DNA from: Flavobacterium frigoritolerans
GTDB lineage: Bacteria; Bacteroidota; Bacteroidia; Flavobacteriales; Flavobacteriaceae
Length of the DNA stretch: 64,000 nucleotides
Assembly (NCBI RefSeq): GCF_025847275.1
Contig: NZ_JAOZEV010000006.1
Span: forward strand, 224,368-288,367
Direction: 5' to 3'
Part shown: one piece after another, positions 15,703-24,807 of the stretch
Position numbering within the stretch: the first letter of the stretch is position 1
Layout: each line of letters opens with the position of its first letter
The notes under the pieces: generated by a model
Told to the model about the DNA's origin: nothing
What the model saw: the letters and a program-made list of their open reading frames with translations, nothing else
The model's database searches: none
Program-made: the position numbers and the translations under genes

Positions 15703-16362
15703 ATGACAGATATTACTAATTACATTACCAATGACTTTAGAGCTATAAACAGCCAAGAAACCATCACTTCGGTACAGGATTTCTTTGCTGACCTAAGCTT
15801 CTCTCATTTTCCTGTTTTGGAAGATGGAGTATACATTGGTTGTATAGCCTCTGATGATATTGAAACTTTTGATAGCGACAAAAAAGTAATTGATTACAAA
15901 TATACTCTCGAGCATTTTTTTGCTCGAAACAATATGATTTGGCTAGATGTATTGGAAGTTTTTGCCAAAAACCACACCAATTTAATCCCTGTTTTAGACG
16001 AAAACAATGTTTATCTTGGATTTTATGAAATAGGTGACATCATCAAATTCTTTCATGAAACACCCTTTTTAAAAGAACAAGGCGGAGTAATAATCGTAAA
16101 AAAAGGACTTCTGGATTATTCCATGAGTGAGATTACTCAAATTGTAGAGAGTAATAATGGTAGAATTTTAGGTGCGTTCGTTTCTGATGCTAATACAGAC
16201 AGCATTCAAATAACCATTAAAATTAGCTTAGGAGCAATGAACGAAATTATACAAACCTTCCGAAGATATAATTACGAAATTATATCCGAACACCAAGAAG
16301 ACACATATATCAATAATTTAAAGGAACGCTCTGATTACTTAGACAAGTACCTTAATATATAA
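15703..16362 (+). CDS. CBS domain protein
   Basis: 219 residues from the ATG at 15703 (MTDITNYITNDFRAINSQETI). The same frame extends to a TTG at 15658, but the family normally starts as chosen. Two CBS motifs (about 8-60 and 68-125) form one adenosine-nucleotide-binding Bateman module. The C-terminal half (about 135-210) looks ACT-like (GRILGAFVSDANTDSIQITIKI). This gene typically precedes nadK in Flavobacteriia, and here nadK follows 85 bp downstream. A regulatory role is inferred; the ligand is unknown. Confidence 0.87.
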   Translation: MTDITNYITNDFRAINSQETITSVQDFFADLSFSHFPVLEDGVYIGCIASDDIETFDSDKKVIDYKYTLEHFFARNNMIWLDVLEVFAKNHTNLIPVLDENNVYLGFYEIGDIIKFFHETPFLKEQGGVIIVKKGLLDYSMSEITQIVESNNGRILGAFVSDANTDSIQITIKISLGAMNEIIQTFRRYNYEIISEHQEDTYINNLKERSDYLDKYLNI

Positions 16363-16372
16363 AAAATTAGGC

Positions 16373-16436
16373 GATGTGTCAATTAGATAATTTTCACATT
16401 ATGCAATTGACAAATTATTTAATTGACACATTATTT
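16373..16436. repeat. Tandem and inverted AATTGACA repeats before nadK
   Basis: AATTGACAAATTATTT (16405-16420) is followed directly by AATTGACACATTATTT (16421-16436), 15 of 16 identical. GATGTGTCAATTAGATAATT (16373-16392) is an inverted third copy with about 18 of 20 matches. It lies 11 bp before the nadK ATG. Confidence 0.6.
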
Positions 16437-16447
16437 AATCAAAAAGA

Positions 16448-17332
16448 ATGAAAGTAGCTATCTACGGACAATACTATCTAAATAGTACAGACCCAATTAT
16501 TAAAGACATATTTGTTTTTTTTACCTCGAATAATGTTGAAATGGTTATCGAAGCCAATTTCTTGAAGATGCTCCATGAAAAAAAGATAATCGAAAAAGAA
16601 TATAAAACTTTCTCAACTCACACTGAATTAGACAGCAGTTTTGAAATGCTGATAAGCATTGGTGGAGATGGAACCATTTTAAGAGCCGCAACATTAATTC
16701 GTAATTCAGGTGTACCAATTTTAGGCATCAATGCCGGTCGATTGGGATTTCTTGCCACTGTACAAAAAGAGAACATAGCGGCATTTATGCAATTTGTAAT
16801 TGATAAAAAATACACTGTATCTGAAAGAACTTTATTAAGTTTAACGACAGAACCAAAAAATGAGGCAATAGAAGAACTGAATTTTGCTATGAATGAAGTT
16901 ACAGTAAGCCGAAAAGATACTACTTCGATGATAACAGTAGACACTTACTTAAACGGAGAATACCTAAATTCATATTGGGCAGATGGACTAATCATATCAA
17001 CACCAACAGGCTCAACAGGATACTCATTAAGCTGTGGTGGACCAATATTGACTCCAGATGTAAACAGTTTAGTAATTACACCAATTGCGCCACATAATTT
17101 AACAGCCAGACCGCTTATAATACCAGACAATACCGAGATTAAACTTCGCGTATCAGGAAGAGAAGATCATTATCTTGTTTCATTAGATTCAAGAATAGCT
17201 TCAATAAAAAACGAATCTATTTTAACAATAAAGAAAACCGATTTTAAAATAAATATGGTTGAAATTCCCGGAGAAACTTTCTTAAAAACCTTACGTAATA
17301 AACTACTTTGGGGGGAAGACAAAAGAAATTAA
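16448..17332 (+). CDS. nadK: NAD kinase
   Basis: Phosphorylates NAD to NADP using ATP or polyphosphate; cytoplasmic. 294 residues, standard length. The GGDGT catalytic motif is at 72-76 (SIGGDGTILRA), followed by NAGRLGFLA, NEVTVSRKDT and the NAD-binding WADGLIISTPTGSTGYSLSCGGPI. The start is the ATG at 16448, right after a short repeat array. Gene order CBS protein-nadK-DUF6089-uppS-bamA is common in Flavobacteriia. Confidence 0.97.
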   Translation: MKVAIYGQYYLNSTDPIIKDIFVFFTSNNVEMVIEANFLKMLHEKKIIEKEYKTFSTHTELDSSFEMLISIGGDGTILRAATLIRNSGVPILGINAGRLGFLATVQKENIAAFMQFVIDKKYTVSERTLLSLTTEPKNEAIEELNFAMNEVTVSRKDTTSMITVDTYLNGEYLNSYWADGLIISTPTGSTGYSLSCGGPILTPDVNSLVITPIAPHNLTARPLIIPDNTEIKLRVSGREDHYLVSLDSRIASIKNESILTIKKTDFKINMVEIPGETFLKTLRNKLLWGEDKRN

Positions 17333-17457
17333 GCTTTTTTCAAGCGTACTTTATACTATTTGTAATGTTTTTCTCGTTTTGCAAGTATCGAATATTCAGT
17401 AATTGTTGAGATATTTCGTCTATAATTCAAAAAAAGACAGTTTTAACTTAATCAGCA

Positions 17458-17486
17458 TTGATTCGTATTGATTATTATTATATTTG
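17458..17486 (+). promoter_or_regulatory. Promoter of the DUF6089-uppS-bamA unit
   Basis: TTG (17458-17460), an 18-bp spacer and TATATTTG (17479-17486) match the Bacteroidetes consensus well. Transcription would start about 17492, 13 nt before the ATG at 17505. It lies in a 172-bp gap after nadK, so it probably drives the outer-membrane biogenesis genes. Confidence 0.6.
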
Positions 17487-17504
17487 CACGCAATTTTTAA
17501 TTAA

Positions 17505-18188
17505 ATGAACAAAATTTTTAATTTATTGTTATGTTTCTTTTCCTTTACAAGCATGAACGCTCAGATACATGAGGTTGGTGTTTTTTTAGGAGGTAGTAAC
17601 TATATTGGAGATGTAGGAAGTACAACTTATATTTCACCAGATAAGCCTGCTTTTGGTGTATTGTACCGATGGAATAAAAGTCCTAGACATGCCTATCGCT
17701 TTTCATACACACAATCAACAATCACCGCAAATGATTTAGACTCAAGAGAAGGAGGTCGAAAACTAAGAGGATATCGTTTTGACAATACAATTAGAGAACT
17801 TTCTGCTGGTCTTGAATTTAATTTTTTTGACTTCAACCTACATGAAGAGAAAAGAAAATTTACACCATATGTGTTTTCAGGTCTTAGTTATTTCAGATAT
17901 GATGAGTTATACATTCAATCTGGCGAGACAAAAAAAGAAAAAAACACAGGTTCATTCGCAATTCCAATGATATTAGGTGTAAAAACAAATTTAACGAGTA
18001 ATTTTGTTTTAGGATTAGAGGTTGGCGCACGATATACCTTTACAGATAATCTTGATGGCAGCAATCCAGATAATGATAATTTAAAATCATTACGTTTTGG
18101 AGACTTAAATAATAATGACTGGTATGTTTTTTCAGGAGTAACTTTAACGTATACATTTGGAAACAAACCTTGCTATTGCCCATATTAA
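17505..18188 (+). CDS. DUF6089 family outer-membrane beta-barrel protein
   Basis: 227 residues: a signal peptide (about 1-19, FNLLLCFFSFTSMNAQ), then amphipathic beta strands typical of small outer-membrane barrels (EVGVFLGGSNYIGDVG, RFSYTQSTI, FVLGLEVGARYTF, YVFSGVTLTYTFG). It ends with CYCPY. The family regularly precedes uppS and bamA in Flavobacteriia, so a role in the envelope is likely, but none is established. The stop is 6 bp from the uppS start, so the genes are co-transcribed. Confidence 0.87.
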   Translation: MNKIFNLLLCFFSFTSMNAQIHEVGVFLGGSNYIGDVGSTTYISPDKPAFGVLYRWNKSPRHAYRFSYTQSTITANDLDSREGGRKLRGYRFDNTIRELSAGLEFNFFDFNLHEEKRKFTPYVFSGLSYFRYDELYIQSGETKKEKNTGSFAIPMILGVKTNLTSNFVLGLEVGARYTFTDNLDGSNPDNDNLKSLRFGDLNNNDWYVFSGVTLTYTFGNKPCYCPY

Positions 18189-18193
18189 AAAAA

Positions 18194-18931
18194 ATGAATT
18201 TAGACACAATAGATAAAACGAACTTACCACGACATTTAGCCATCATAATGGATGGAAATGGGCGCTGGGCTAAACAACAAGGCTTCTTACGAGCTTTTGG
18301 CCATGAGAATGGAACAAAATCTGTAAAAGAAACCATCGAATCCTGTGCCAAGATAGGAATTGAATATCTAACATTATACGCCTTTTCAACTGAGAACTGG
18401 AATAGACCAAAATTAGAGATTGAAACTTTAATGAAGATACTTATAAATTCATTAAAAAAAGAACTTGGTACATTACAGAAAAACAACATAAAACTTAATG
18501 CAATTGGTAATTTAGAAAAATTACCTAAATCCGCACAAAAAGAGCTATTGGATGTTATTGAAAAAACAAAAAACAACACAAGGCTTACGCTCACATTAGC
18601 TTTAAGTTACGGTTCAAGAGAAGAACTTGTAAACGCTGTTAGAATCATCAGTAATAAAGTTAAAAATAATATAATTTCAATAGACACTATTGACGATTCA
18701 ATTATAAATGAGCATCTTTACACGCAAAATTTACCAGATGTAGATTTATTAATACGAACAAGTGGAGAACATAGAATAAGTAATTTTTTGTTGTGGCAAA
18801 TTGCCTATGCAGAACTATATTTTACTAATGTCTTATGGCCAGACTTTAAAGAAAAGGATTTATATGAGGCTATCATTAGTTATCAAAAAAGAGAACGTAG
18901 ATTTGGAAAAACAAGTGAACAAATTAAATGA
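18194..18931 (+). CDS. uppS: Undecaprenyl diphosphate synthase (isoprenyl transferase)
   Basis: Makes C55 undecaprenyl diphosphate, the lipid carrier of peptidoglycan and O-antigen synthesis, by cis-addition of isopentenyl units. 245 residues from the ATG at 18194; a TTG eight codons earlier is possible but overlaps the upstream gene. The catalytic aspartate is Asp20 in IIMDGNGRWAKQQG; other blocks are TLYAFSTENWNRP and the substrate-binding LLIRTSGEHRISNFLLWQIAYAEL. It sits in the operon DUF6089-uppS-bamA. Confidence 0.97.
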   Translation: MNLDTIDKTNLPRHLAIIMDGNGRWAKQQGFLRAFGHENGTKSVKETIESCAKIGIEYLTLYAFSTENWNRPKLEIETLMKILINSLKKELGTLQKNNIKLNAIGNLEKLPKSAQKELLDVIEKTKNNTRLTLTLALSYGSREELVNAVRIISNKVKNNIISIDTIDDSIINEHLYTQNLPDVDLLIRTSGEHRISNFLLWQIAYAELYFTNVLWPDFKEKDLYEAIISYQKRERRFGKTSEQIK

Positions 18932-18938
18932 TTTTTTA

Positions 18939-21596
18939 GTGTTACAAAAAAGAATAAAAATAGTACTTACCTTATTGGTTTTTGGTAGTTTTTCACAAAT
19001 AAAAGCGCAAGAAAGAATTCCTTTTGACCAAGGGAAAAAATATATTCTTGCTGACGTATCTGTAATTGGTAAAATAAGCTTCAATGAGCAAACTGTTGTC
19101 ACTTTTTCTGGCTTACAAAAAGGACAGGAAATAACAGTTCCTGGTGAAGAAATAAGTGGAGCCATCAAAAAGCTGGGAAAGCTTGGACTTTTTGACGAAA
19201 TTTCATTCTATGTAAATAGAATTGAGAATGATAGCATCTATCTAGATTTAGATATTATAGAGCTACCTAAATTAAACGAAGTAAAATTTGTCGGTATAAA
19301 GAAAGGTAAAATTGAAGGCCTAATTAAAGACAACAGTTTAACAAAAAACAAAATTGTAAACGAGAATTTAATTACAACTACCAAGAATTATATCGAAAAC
19401 AAATACAAAAAAGAAGGTTACTATAATACCAAAGTAACCATTACTACTACTGCTGACACCACCTCTACAAACCAAGTAAATATGCTAGTTCGTGTAGATA
19501 AAGGGGATAAAGTAAAAATTAGTAAAATCGAATTTGAAGGCAATAAACAATTGTCAGATGCTACTTTGCGAAAAGCAATGAAAGACACCAAGCAAAAGAA
19601 TCCTATTCGTGTTTTTAAAGCTTCTAAATTCATCAAAGACAAATACAAAGCTGATTTAGAAAAAGTTATCGCCAACTACAAAGAAAAAGGATATAGAGAT
19701 GCTCGAATATTATCTGATACTATTGTTTACGATAAAAAGAAAAACACATTAGCCATAAAAGTAGATGTTGAAGAAGGAAACAAATACTACTTTGGTGACA
19801 TCAAATTCTTAGGAAACACTGTATATACAGACCAATTATTAAATCGTTATTTGGGTATCAAAAAAGGAGAAACATATAATGGTGTACTTCTAGAAAAAAG
19901 GATTGCCGATAAGACAAAACCTGATGCTGAAGATATCACGAATTTATACCAAAATAATGGTTATTTATTCTCTAACATTAATGCTGTAGAGGTAAGAACT
20001 GTAAATGACACTATTGATTTCGAAATTAGAGTAACCGAAGGTCCAATTGCATATTTTAATAAAATATCAGTTGTAGGTAATGACAAAACAAATGATAAAG
20101 TAATTTACCGTGAGTTAAGAACTAAACCTGGTGAAAAATACAGTAAAGATTTATTAGTAAGAACAATTCGTGAGATTGGACAATTAGGATTCTTTGATCC
20201 AGAAGCAATTGACCCAAAATTCAAGAATGTAGATGCTGCTGCAGGAACTGTAGATATAGAGTATAATCTTGTAGAAAAAGGATCTAGCCAGATAGAACTT
20301 CAGGGAGGTTATGGAGGTGGTGGTTTCATCGGAACCTTAGGTCTTTCATTTAATAACTTCTCTGCCAGAAATTTATTTAACAAAAATGCCTACAAACCTT
20401 TACCAATGGGTGATGGACAAAAAGTAGCACTTCGATTACAAGGAAGTACTTATTTCCAAACCTATAGTGTATCGTTTTCTGAGCCTTGGTTTGGAGGAAA
20501 AAAACCAGTACAATTTAGCACATCGATATCATACAGTACTCAGTTCTTAAATAATTACATCACACAAAAAGTAGACAGAAGCAAAAGCTTTAACATCTTA
20601 ACGTTATCGGTTGGTATAGCAAAAAGATTATCGGTACCAGATGATTACTTCGTATTATCACAATCGGTTAGTTACCAACACTACGATTTACATAATTACA
20701 ATACAGGATTGTTTACTTTTGGTAATGGAACTTCAAGAAACTTAGCATATACTATTGGACTAACCAGAAGTAATAAAGGGGTAAACCCAATATTCCCAAC
20801 ATACGGTTCAGAATTTAGTGTTTCTGCAAAATTGACTCCTCCTTACTCTTTATTTAATGGAATTAATTATGCTGATTTAGGTAATCAGAAAGAATACAAA
20901 TTAAGAAACACTACAGATAGAGGAAATGTTCCTGATGCAAATGGAAACATGGTGCAAATTGGAGATTTAATTGATGCGAACGGAAATAGAGTCGAGCCAG
21001 ATGATTACAAAAATGCCGCTACAGATCAAGGAAAAGTTGACCAAAAGAAATTTAATTGGCTAGAATACTACAAAATTAAGTTCAAAGCTGATTGGTATAC
21101 CAAAGTTTATGGTAAATTAGTACTACGAACGCTAACTGAATTTGGTTTCTTAGGAGCATATGACCAATCTAGAGGTGTAGTTCCTTTTGAAAGATTTTAT
21201 TTAGGAGGAGATGGTATGGCAAACTACTCTATGGATGGTAGAGAAACAATAGCATTAAGAGGATATGAAAATGGTTCATTAACGCCAATACAAAACGGAG
21301 AACAAATTGGAGCAACGATTTACAATAAATTCTCATTAGAATTACGTTATCCAATTACATTGAAACAATCAGCTTCGATTTATGTACTTACATTTGCTGA
21401 AGCAGGTTCGTCTTATCCAAGTTTCAAAGACTACAATCCTTTTGATTTAAATCGTTCTGTGGGAGCTGGTTTACGTGTATTCATGCCTGCATTTGGATTA
21501 TTAGGAATTGACTTTGGTTACGGATTCGATACATTACCAGGACAAACAAAACCAAGCGGTTTACGCACGCACTTTATTATTGGACAACAATTTTAA
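18939..21596 (+). CDS. bamA: Outer membrane protein assembly factor BamA
   Basis: Core of the BAM complex that inserts beta-barrels in the outer membrane. From the GTG at 18939 it has 885 residues: a signal peptide (about 1-23, KIVLTLLVFGSFSQIKAQ), five POTRA domains (about 30-430; VEFVGIKKGK-type and IEFEGNKQLSD repeats) and an Omp85 barrel ending FIIGQQF, with the expected C-terminal phenylalanine. In-frame starts at 18864 (ATG) and 18915 (GTG) lie inside uppS; 18939 follows the uppS stop and gives the best signal peptide. Two ohmpH-type chaperone genes follow. Confidence 0.96.
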   Translation: MLQKRIKIVLTLLVFGSFSQIKAQERIPFDQGKKYILADVSVIGKISFNEQTVVTFSGLQKGQEITVPGEEISGAIKKLGKLGLFDEISFYVNRIENDSIYLDLDIIELPKLNEVKFVGIKKGKIEGLIKDNSLTKNKIVNENLITTTKNYIENKYKKEGYYNTKVTITTTADTTSTNQVNMLVRVDKGDKVKISKIEFEGNKQLSDATLRKAMKDTKQKNPIRVFKASKFIKDKYKADLEKVIANYKEKGYRDARILSDTIVYDKKKNTLAIKVDVEEGNKYYFGDIKFLGNTVYTDQLLNRYLGIKKGETYNGVLLEKRIADKTKPDAEDITNLYQNNGYLFSNINAVEVRTVNDTIDFEIRVTEGPIAYFNKISVVGNDKTNDKVIYRELRTKPGEKYSKDLLVRTIREIGQLGFFDPEAIDPKFKNVDAAAGTVDIEYNLVEKGSSQIELQGGYGGGGFIGTLGLSFNNFSARNLFNKNAYKPLPMGDGQKVALRLQGSTYFQTYSVSFSEPWFGGKKPVQFSTSISYSTQFLNNYITQKVDRSKSFNILTLSVGIAKRLSVPDDYFVLSQSVSYQHYDLHNYNTGLFTFGNGTSRNLAYTIGLTRSNKGVNPIFPTYGSEFSVSAKLTPPYSLFNGINYADLGNQKEYKLRNTTDRGNVPDANGNMVQIGDLIDANGNRVEPDDYKNAATDQGKVDQKKFNWLEYYKIKFKADWYTKVYGKLVLRTLTEFGFLGAYDQSRGVVPFERFYLGGDGMANYSMDGRETIALRGYENGSLTPIQNGEQIGATIYNKFSLELRYPITLKQSASIYVLTFAEAGSSYPSFKDYNPFDLNRSVGAGLRVFMPAFGLLGIDFGYGFDTLPGQTKPSGLRTHFIIGQQF

Positions 21597-21632
21597 TCGT
21601 ATTGGTTAAAAATTTCAAATAAAATTAATGTT

Positions 21633-22646
21633 ATGAGAAAACAATTTTTATTTATAATTTTGGCTTTGATAGTAGTAAATACAAGTCAGGCACAAACCAA
21701 ATCGACAAAAATAGGATACATCGACATGGAGTATATTCTACAAAATGTCCCTGACTATAAAGAGGCTCAAACTCAATTAGAGCAGAAAGCCGAAAAGTGG
21801 AAACAAGAAATTGAAACTAAGAAATTAGAAATCAATAAACTTAAAGACGCTTTAAAAGCTGAAAAAGCATTATTAACGAATGAGTTAATTGATGAAAGAG
21901 AAACTGAAATTAAGTTTCTTGAAAAAGAAACGTTAGATTATCAGCAGCAACGCTTTGGTGTTAATGGAGATTTAATTAGACAAAAATCGGCCTTAGCAAA
22001 ACCAATACAAGATCAGGTTTTTACTGCTGTTCAGGATATAGCAGAAGCTAAAAGATATGATTTTATATTTGATAGATCATCCGACTTAACAATGCTTTTT
22101 GCAGCAAAAAGATATGATGTTAGCGACCAGGTTTTAAGAGTAATTACCAGAACCGATAAAAGAGAGCAGTTGACAAAAAAGCAACTTGCCATAGAAGAAG
22201 AAAAAGAAAATAAAGAAAGTGCAATTGACGAAAGTCCTGCTTTACAAGAAAGACAAAAAATCTTAGACGAAAGAAAAGCTGCAAGAGATAAAATACTAGA
22301 AGACAGGAAAGCAGCACAAGAAGAAAAGATAAGGATATACGAAGAAAACAAAAAAGCAATTCGTGACGCAAGGGAAGCTAAAAAAAATGGCACGGTTTCT
22401 GAAACAGTAAAAAAGGAAAGTACACCTTCAGTAGCTAATCCAACTAAAGAGGCAGTCAAAACAACTCCAACTACAGAAGCAGCTAAACCAACTGCAACTG
22501 ATGATACAAGAGCTAAACAAGCTGAAGAAAGACAAAAGCTTTATGACGAACGTAAAAAAGCTTTAGAAGAAAGAAGAAATAAAATTTTAGAGGAAAGAGA
22601 AGCTGCAAAAAAAGCGAGAGAGCAAAAAGCAAAAGAAGACAAATAA
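21633..22646 (+). CDS. OmpH/Skp family periplasmic chaperone with extended charged tail
   Basis: 337 residues. A signal peptide (about 1-20, LALIVVNTSQAQ) precedes a Skp-like domain (about 25-175: KIGYIDMEYILQNVPDYKEAQTQLEQKAEKW to RYDFIFDRSSDLTMLFA). The C-terminal half (about 180-337) is a long Lys/Glu/Arg-rich coiled coil with DERKAARDK- and EERRNKILEER-like repeats and a Thr/Pro-rich linker near 255-290. Skp chaperones hold unfolded outer-membrane proteins for BamA. The tail is far longer than in normal Skp (about 160 residues) and may stiffen it or bind the envelope. Confidence 0.92.
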   Translation: MRKQFLFIILALIVVNTSQAQTKSTKIGYIDMEYILQNVPDYKEAQTQLEQKAEKWKQEIETKKLEINKLKDALKAEKALLTNELIDERETEIKFLEKETLDYQQQRFGVNGDLIRQKSALAKPIQDQVFTAVQDIAEAKRYDFIFDRSSDLTMLFAAKRYDVSDQVLRVITRTDKREQLTKKQLAIEEEKENKESAIDESPALQERQKILDERKAARDKILEDRKAAQEEKIRIYEENKKAIRDAREAKKNGTVSETVKKESTPSVANPTKEAVKTTPTTEAAKPTATDDTRAKQAEERQKLYDERKKALEERRNKILEEREAAKKAREQKAKEDK

Positions 22647-22686
22647 AAACAAGGAAATACGACCAATAATTAATTAATATTTTAAA

Positions 22687-23190
22687 ATGATGATGAAACA
22701 AATCAAAACTTTACTAATTGCTGCAATACTAGTTTTAGGAGCAAACCAAATGAATGCTCAAGCTAAAGTAGCTCACGTTGATGTAAGCGAAATTATGTCT
22801 AAAATGCCAGCAATGATAGATGCACAAAAACAACTTGAAAAACTAAGCGGTACATATGATGCAGATTACAAGAAAATGGTTGAAGAATACCAAGCAAAAT
22901 TAAAAAAATACGAAGCTGAATCAGCTACAGTAACAGATGCAGTTAATGGAGAACGTTCAAAAGAAGTTCAAGATATGCAAAAAAGAATTGTAGACTATAG
23001 AGACAATGCTCAAAAAGAATTGCAACAAAAAGAATCTGACATTGTAAAACCATTAATGGAAAAAGTGAGAGCTTCTATCCAAAAAGTTGGTAAAGCAAAA
23101 GGTTACCAATATGTTTTAGATGGTTCTACTCTTTTATTAGCTGACGGTCCAAACGTTACTGCTGATGTAAAAAAAGATTTAGGTTTCTAG
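22687..23190 (+). CDS. OmpH/Skp family periplasmic chaperone
   Basis: 167 residues, the standard Skp length: a signal peptide (about 1-25, AAILVLGANQMNAQ), then KVAHVDVSEIMSKMPAMIDAQKQL, a long helical hairpin (about 50-125) and the core ending GYQYVLDGSTLLLADGPNVT. It should bind unfolded outer-membrane proteins in the periplasm and pass them to BamA, two genes upstream. A second, longer OmpH gene lies 40 bp before it. The unit ends at a terminator 25 bp downstream. The ATG at 22687 is followed by another at 22690 and 22693, any of which could start. Confidence 0.95.
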   Translation: MMMKQIKTLLIAAILVLGANQMNAQAKVAHVDVSEIMSKMPAMIDAQKQLEKLSGTYDADYKKMVEEYQAKLKKYEAESATVTDAVNGERSKEVQDMQKRIVDYRDNAQKELQQKESDIVKPLMEKVRASIQKVGKAKGYQYVLDGSTLLLADGPNVTADVKKDLGF

Positions 23191-23213
23191 AAAACTGTCT
23201 TAGTAAAAATAAA

Positions 23214-23253
23214 AAAACTGCTCACCAATAAAATGGTTCGAGCAGTTTTTTTA
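23214..23253 (+). terminator. Intrinsic terminator after the bamA-ompH-ompH unit
   Basis: AAACTGCTC and GAGCAGTTT form a stem, with an inner ACCA/TGGT pairing, followed by a run of seven T residues. It ends the unit before murI. Confidence 0.85.
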
Positions 23254-23323
23254 TACATGAAAATTAATTTCATTCCACTTAAAAATCCTCGTTAAAGACT
23301 TTTTTTTGATTCTAAAAAATACT

Positions 23324-23331
23324 TAACTTTG
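23324..23331 (+). promoter_or_regulatory. -7 box of murI, very close to the start codon
   Basis: TAACTTTG at 23324-23331 matches TAnnTTTG, with a TTG 15 bp upstream (23306-23308), slightly closer than usual. It ends only 5 bp before the murI ATG at 23337, so the transcript could be leaderless or nearly so. Confidence 0.4.
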
Positions 23332-23336
23332 TTTTT

Positions 23337-24113
23337 ATGATAAACAATAATCCTATAGGCATTTTCGATTCTGGCATTGGTGGCACTTCAATTTGGACTG
23401 CAATTCATCAATTACTTCCAAACGAAAAAACCATCTATTTAGCTGATAGTAAAAATGCCCCTTATGGTCAAAAAACGAAACAGGAAATAGTAGCCTTGAG
23501 TAAAAAAAATGTAGATTTTTTACTAGATATGGGTTGCAAACTAATTGTTGTTGCGTGCAATACAGCAACCACAAATGCTATTAAAGAATTAAGAGAACAA
23601 TACACCGTACCGATTATAGGAATTGAACCAGCTATAAAACCAGCTGCGACTAACTCAAAAACGCAAACTATTGGAATCCTCGCTACTCAGGGAACTTTAA
23701 ATAGCGAGCTTTTCAATAAAGCAACTGAAATGTACCAAGACACTAAAATTATTGAACAAGTAGGTCATGGTTTAGTACCGTTAATTGAGAATGGAGATTT
23801 AAATTCTCCTGAGATGGCGCAACTTCTCGAATCGTACCTCAGACCAATGATCGAAGCTAATATTGATTATTTGGTATTAGGATGCAGTCATTACCCATAT
23901 TTAATACCTCAGATAAAAAAAATATTACCAGAACACATTCATATTATTGATTCAGGCGAAGCTGTTGCTAAACAAACTCAAAACATATTGCGCGAAAAAG
24001 CAGGATTTAATAATGGTCCTCTAGATGAACCTATATTTTATACTAATGGCAATCCTAAAGTTTTATCGGACATACTAGAAAATAAATATAAAGTTGAAGA
24101 AAAAGTTTTTTAG
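23337..24113 (+). CDS. murI: Glutamate racemase
   Basis: Interconverts L- and D-glutamate, supplying D-glutamate for peptidoglycan. 258 residues. The two catalytic cysteines are Cys74 (VVACNTATTN) and Cys183 (LGCSHYPYL); the N-terminal IGIFDSGIGGTSIW holds the conserved Asp11. Length is normal. It follows the BAM/OmpH genes after a terminator and has a promoter-like box just before the ATG, so it is probably transcribed separately. Confidence 0.97.
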   Translation: MINNNPIGIFDSGIGGTSIWTAIHQLLPNEKTIYLADSKNAPYGQKTKQEIVALSKKNVDFLLDMGCKLIVVACNTATTNAIKELREQYTVPIIGIEPAIKPAATNSKTQTIGILATQGTLNSELFNKATEMYQDTKIIEQVGHGLVPLIENGDLNSPEMAQLLESYLRPMIEANIDYLVLGCSHYPYLIPQIKKILPEHIHIIDSGEAVAKQTQNILREKAGFNNGPLDEPIFYTNGNPKVLSDILENKYKVEEKVF

Positions 24114-24257
24114 TAATTAATCTATTTTTCTCTTAACAAACCATATTCCATCCAATGCTAAATTGAGTGATAGTTTATGATAATTCTCTTCTATAAGACT
24201 GTACCTATTTTTCCTTTTAACCATTAAGAGTAAGAAATATTTAGAGCTGAAAAAGTA

Positions 24258-24779
24258 TTATTTTTCCTCTTCTTTAAACCAACTCGAATACATTACATAA
24301 TTATTAGAAATACGTTCAATCTCGCCAGCAAAGTCTGATTGGTCGATATCTTTCACTTTCTTAGCAGGCACTCCTGCATAAATACTGCCTGAAACTACTA
24401 CTGTATTTTGAGTTACTACAGCGCCCGCAGCAACAATAGCATTACTTTCGACTACACAATTATCCATTACAATAGCTCCCATTCCTATTAATACGTTATC
24501 GTGAATTGTACAACCATGCACAATTGCATTATGTCCTATAGAAACATTATTGCCAATTATTGTTGGATGTTTTTGATAAGTACAATGAATAATAGCTCCA
24601 TCTTGGATATTTACTTTATTCCCTATTTTAATAAAATTTACGTCTCCCCTAATTACAGCATTAAACCAAACACTGCATGAATCTCCAAAAGAAACATCTC
24701 CAACAATTGTTGCATTTTCAGCTACATAGCAATCATTTGGAATGTTAGGCATTTTTCCGTTTACAGATTTTATCAACAT
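24258..24779 (-). CDS. Gamma carbonic anhydrase family protein
   Basis: 173 residues forming a left-handed beta-helix of hexapeptide repeats (NATIVGDVSFGDSCSVWFNAVIRGDV and so on). The three zinc-ligand histidines are present as His65, His83 and His88 (AIIHCTYQKH, IGHNAIVHG). Family members are homotrimers, some with carbonic anhydrase activity and many of unknown role (YrdA/PaaY type). The active-site pattern makes hydratase activity possible. It lies 28 bp after the PorP/SprF-like gene on the same strand. Confidence 0.92.
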   Translation of the reverse strand: MLIKSVNGKMPNIPNDCYVAENATIVGDVSFGDSCSVWFNAVIRGDVNFIKIGNKVNIQDGAIIHCTYQKHPTIIGNNVSIGHNAIVHGCTIHDNVLIGMGAIVMDNCVVESNAIVAAGAVVTQNTVVVSGSIYAGVPAKKVKDIDQSDFAGEIERISNNYVMYSSWFKEEEK

Positions 24780-24807
24780 ACGTTTATTTATTTAAAATGA
24801 ATTATAA

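Noticed and set aside
18801..18938. bamA start inside uppS at 18801
   Set aside because: It places 46 extra residues before the signal peptide; a start at 18939, or at 18915, gives a standard secreted precursor.
24114..24257. Spacer between murI and gamma carbonic anhydrase as a possible RNA gene
   Set aside because: 144 bp, AT-rich, no stable hairpin or tRNA-like arms seen.
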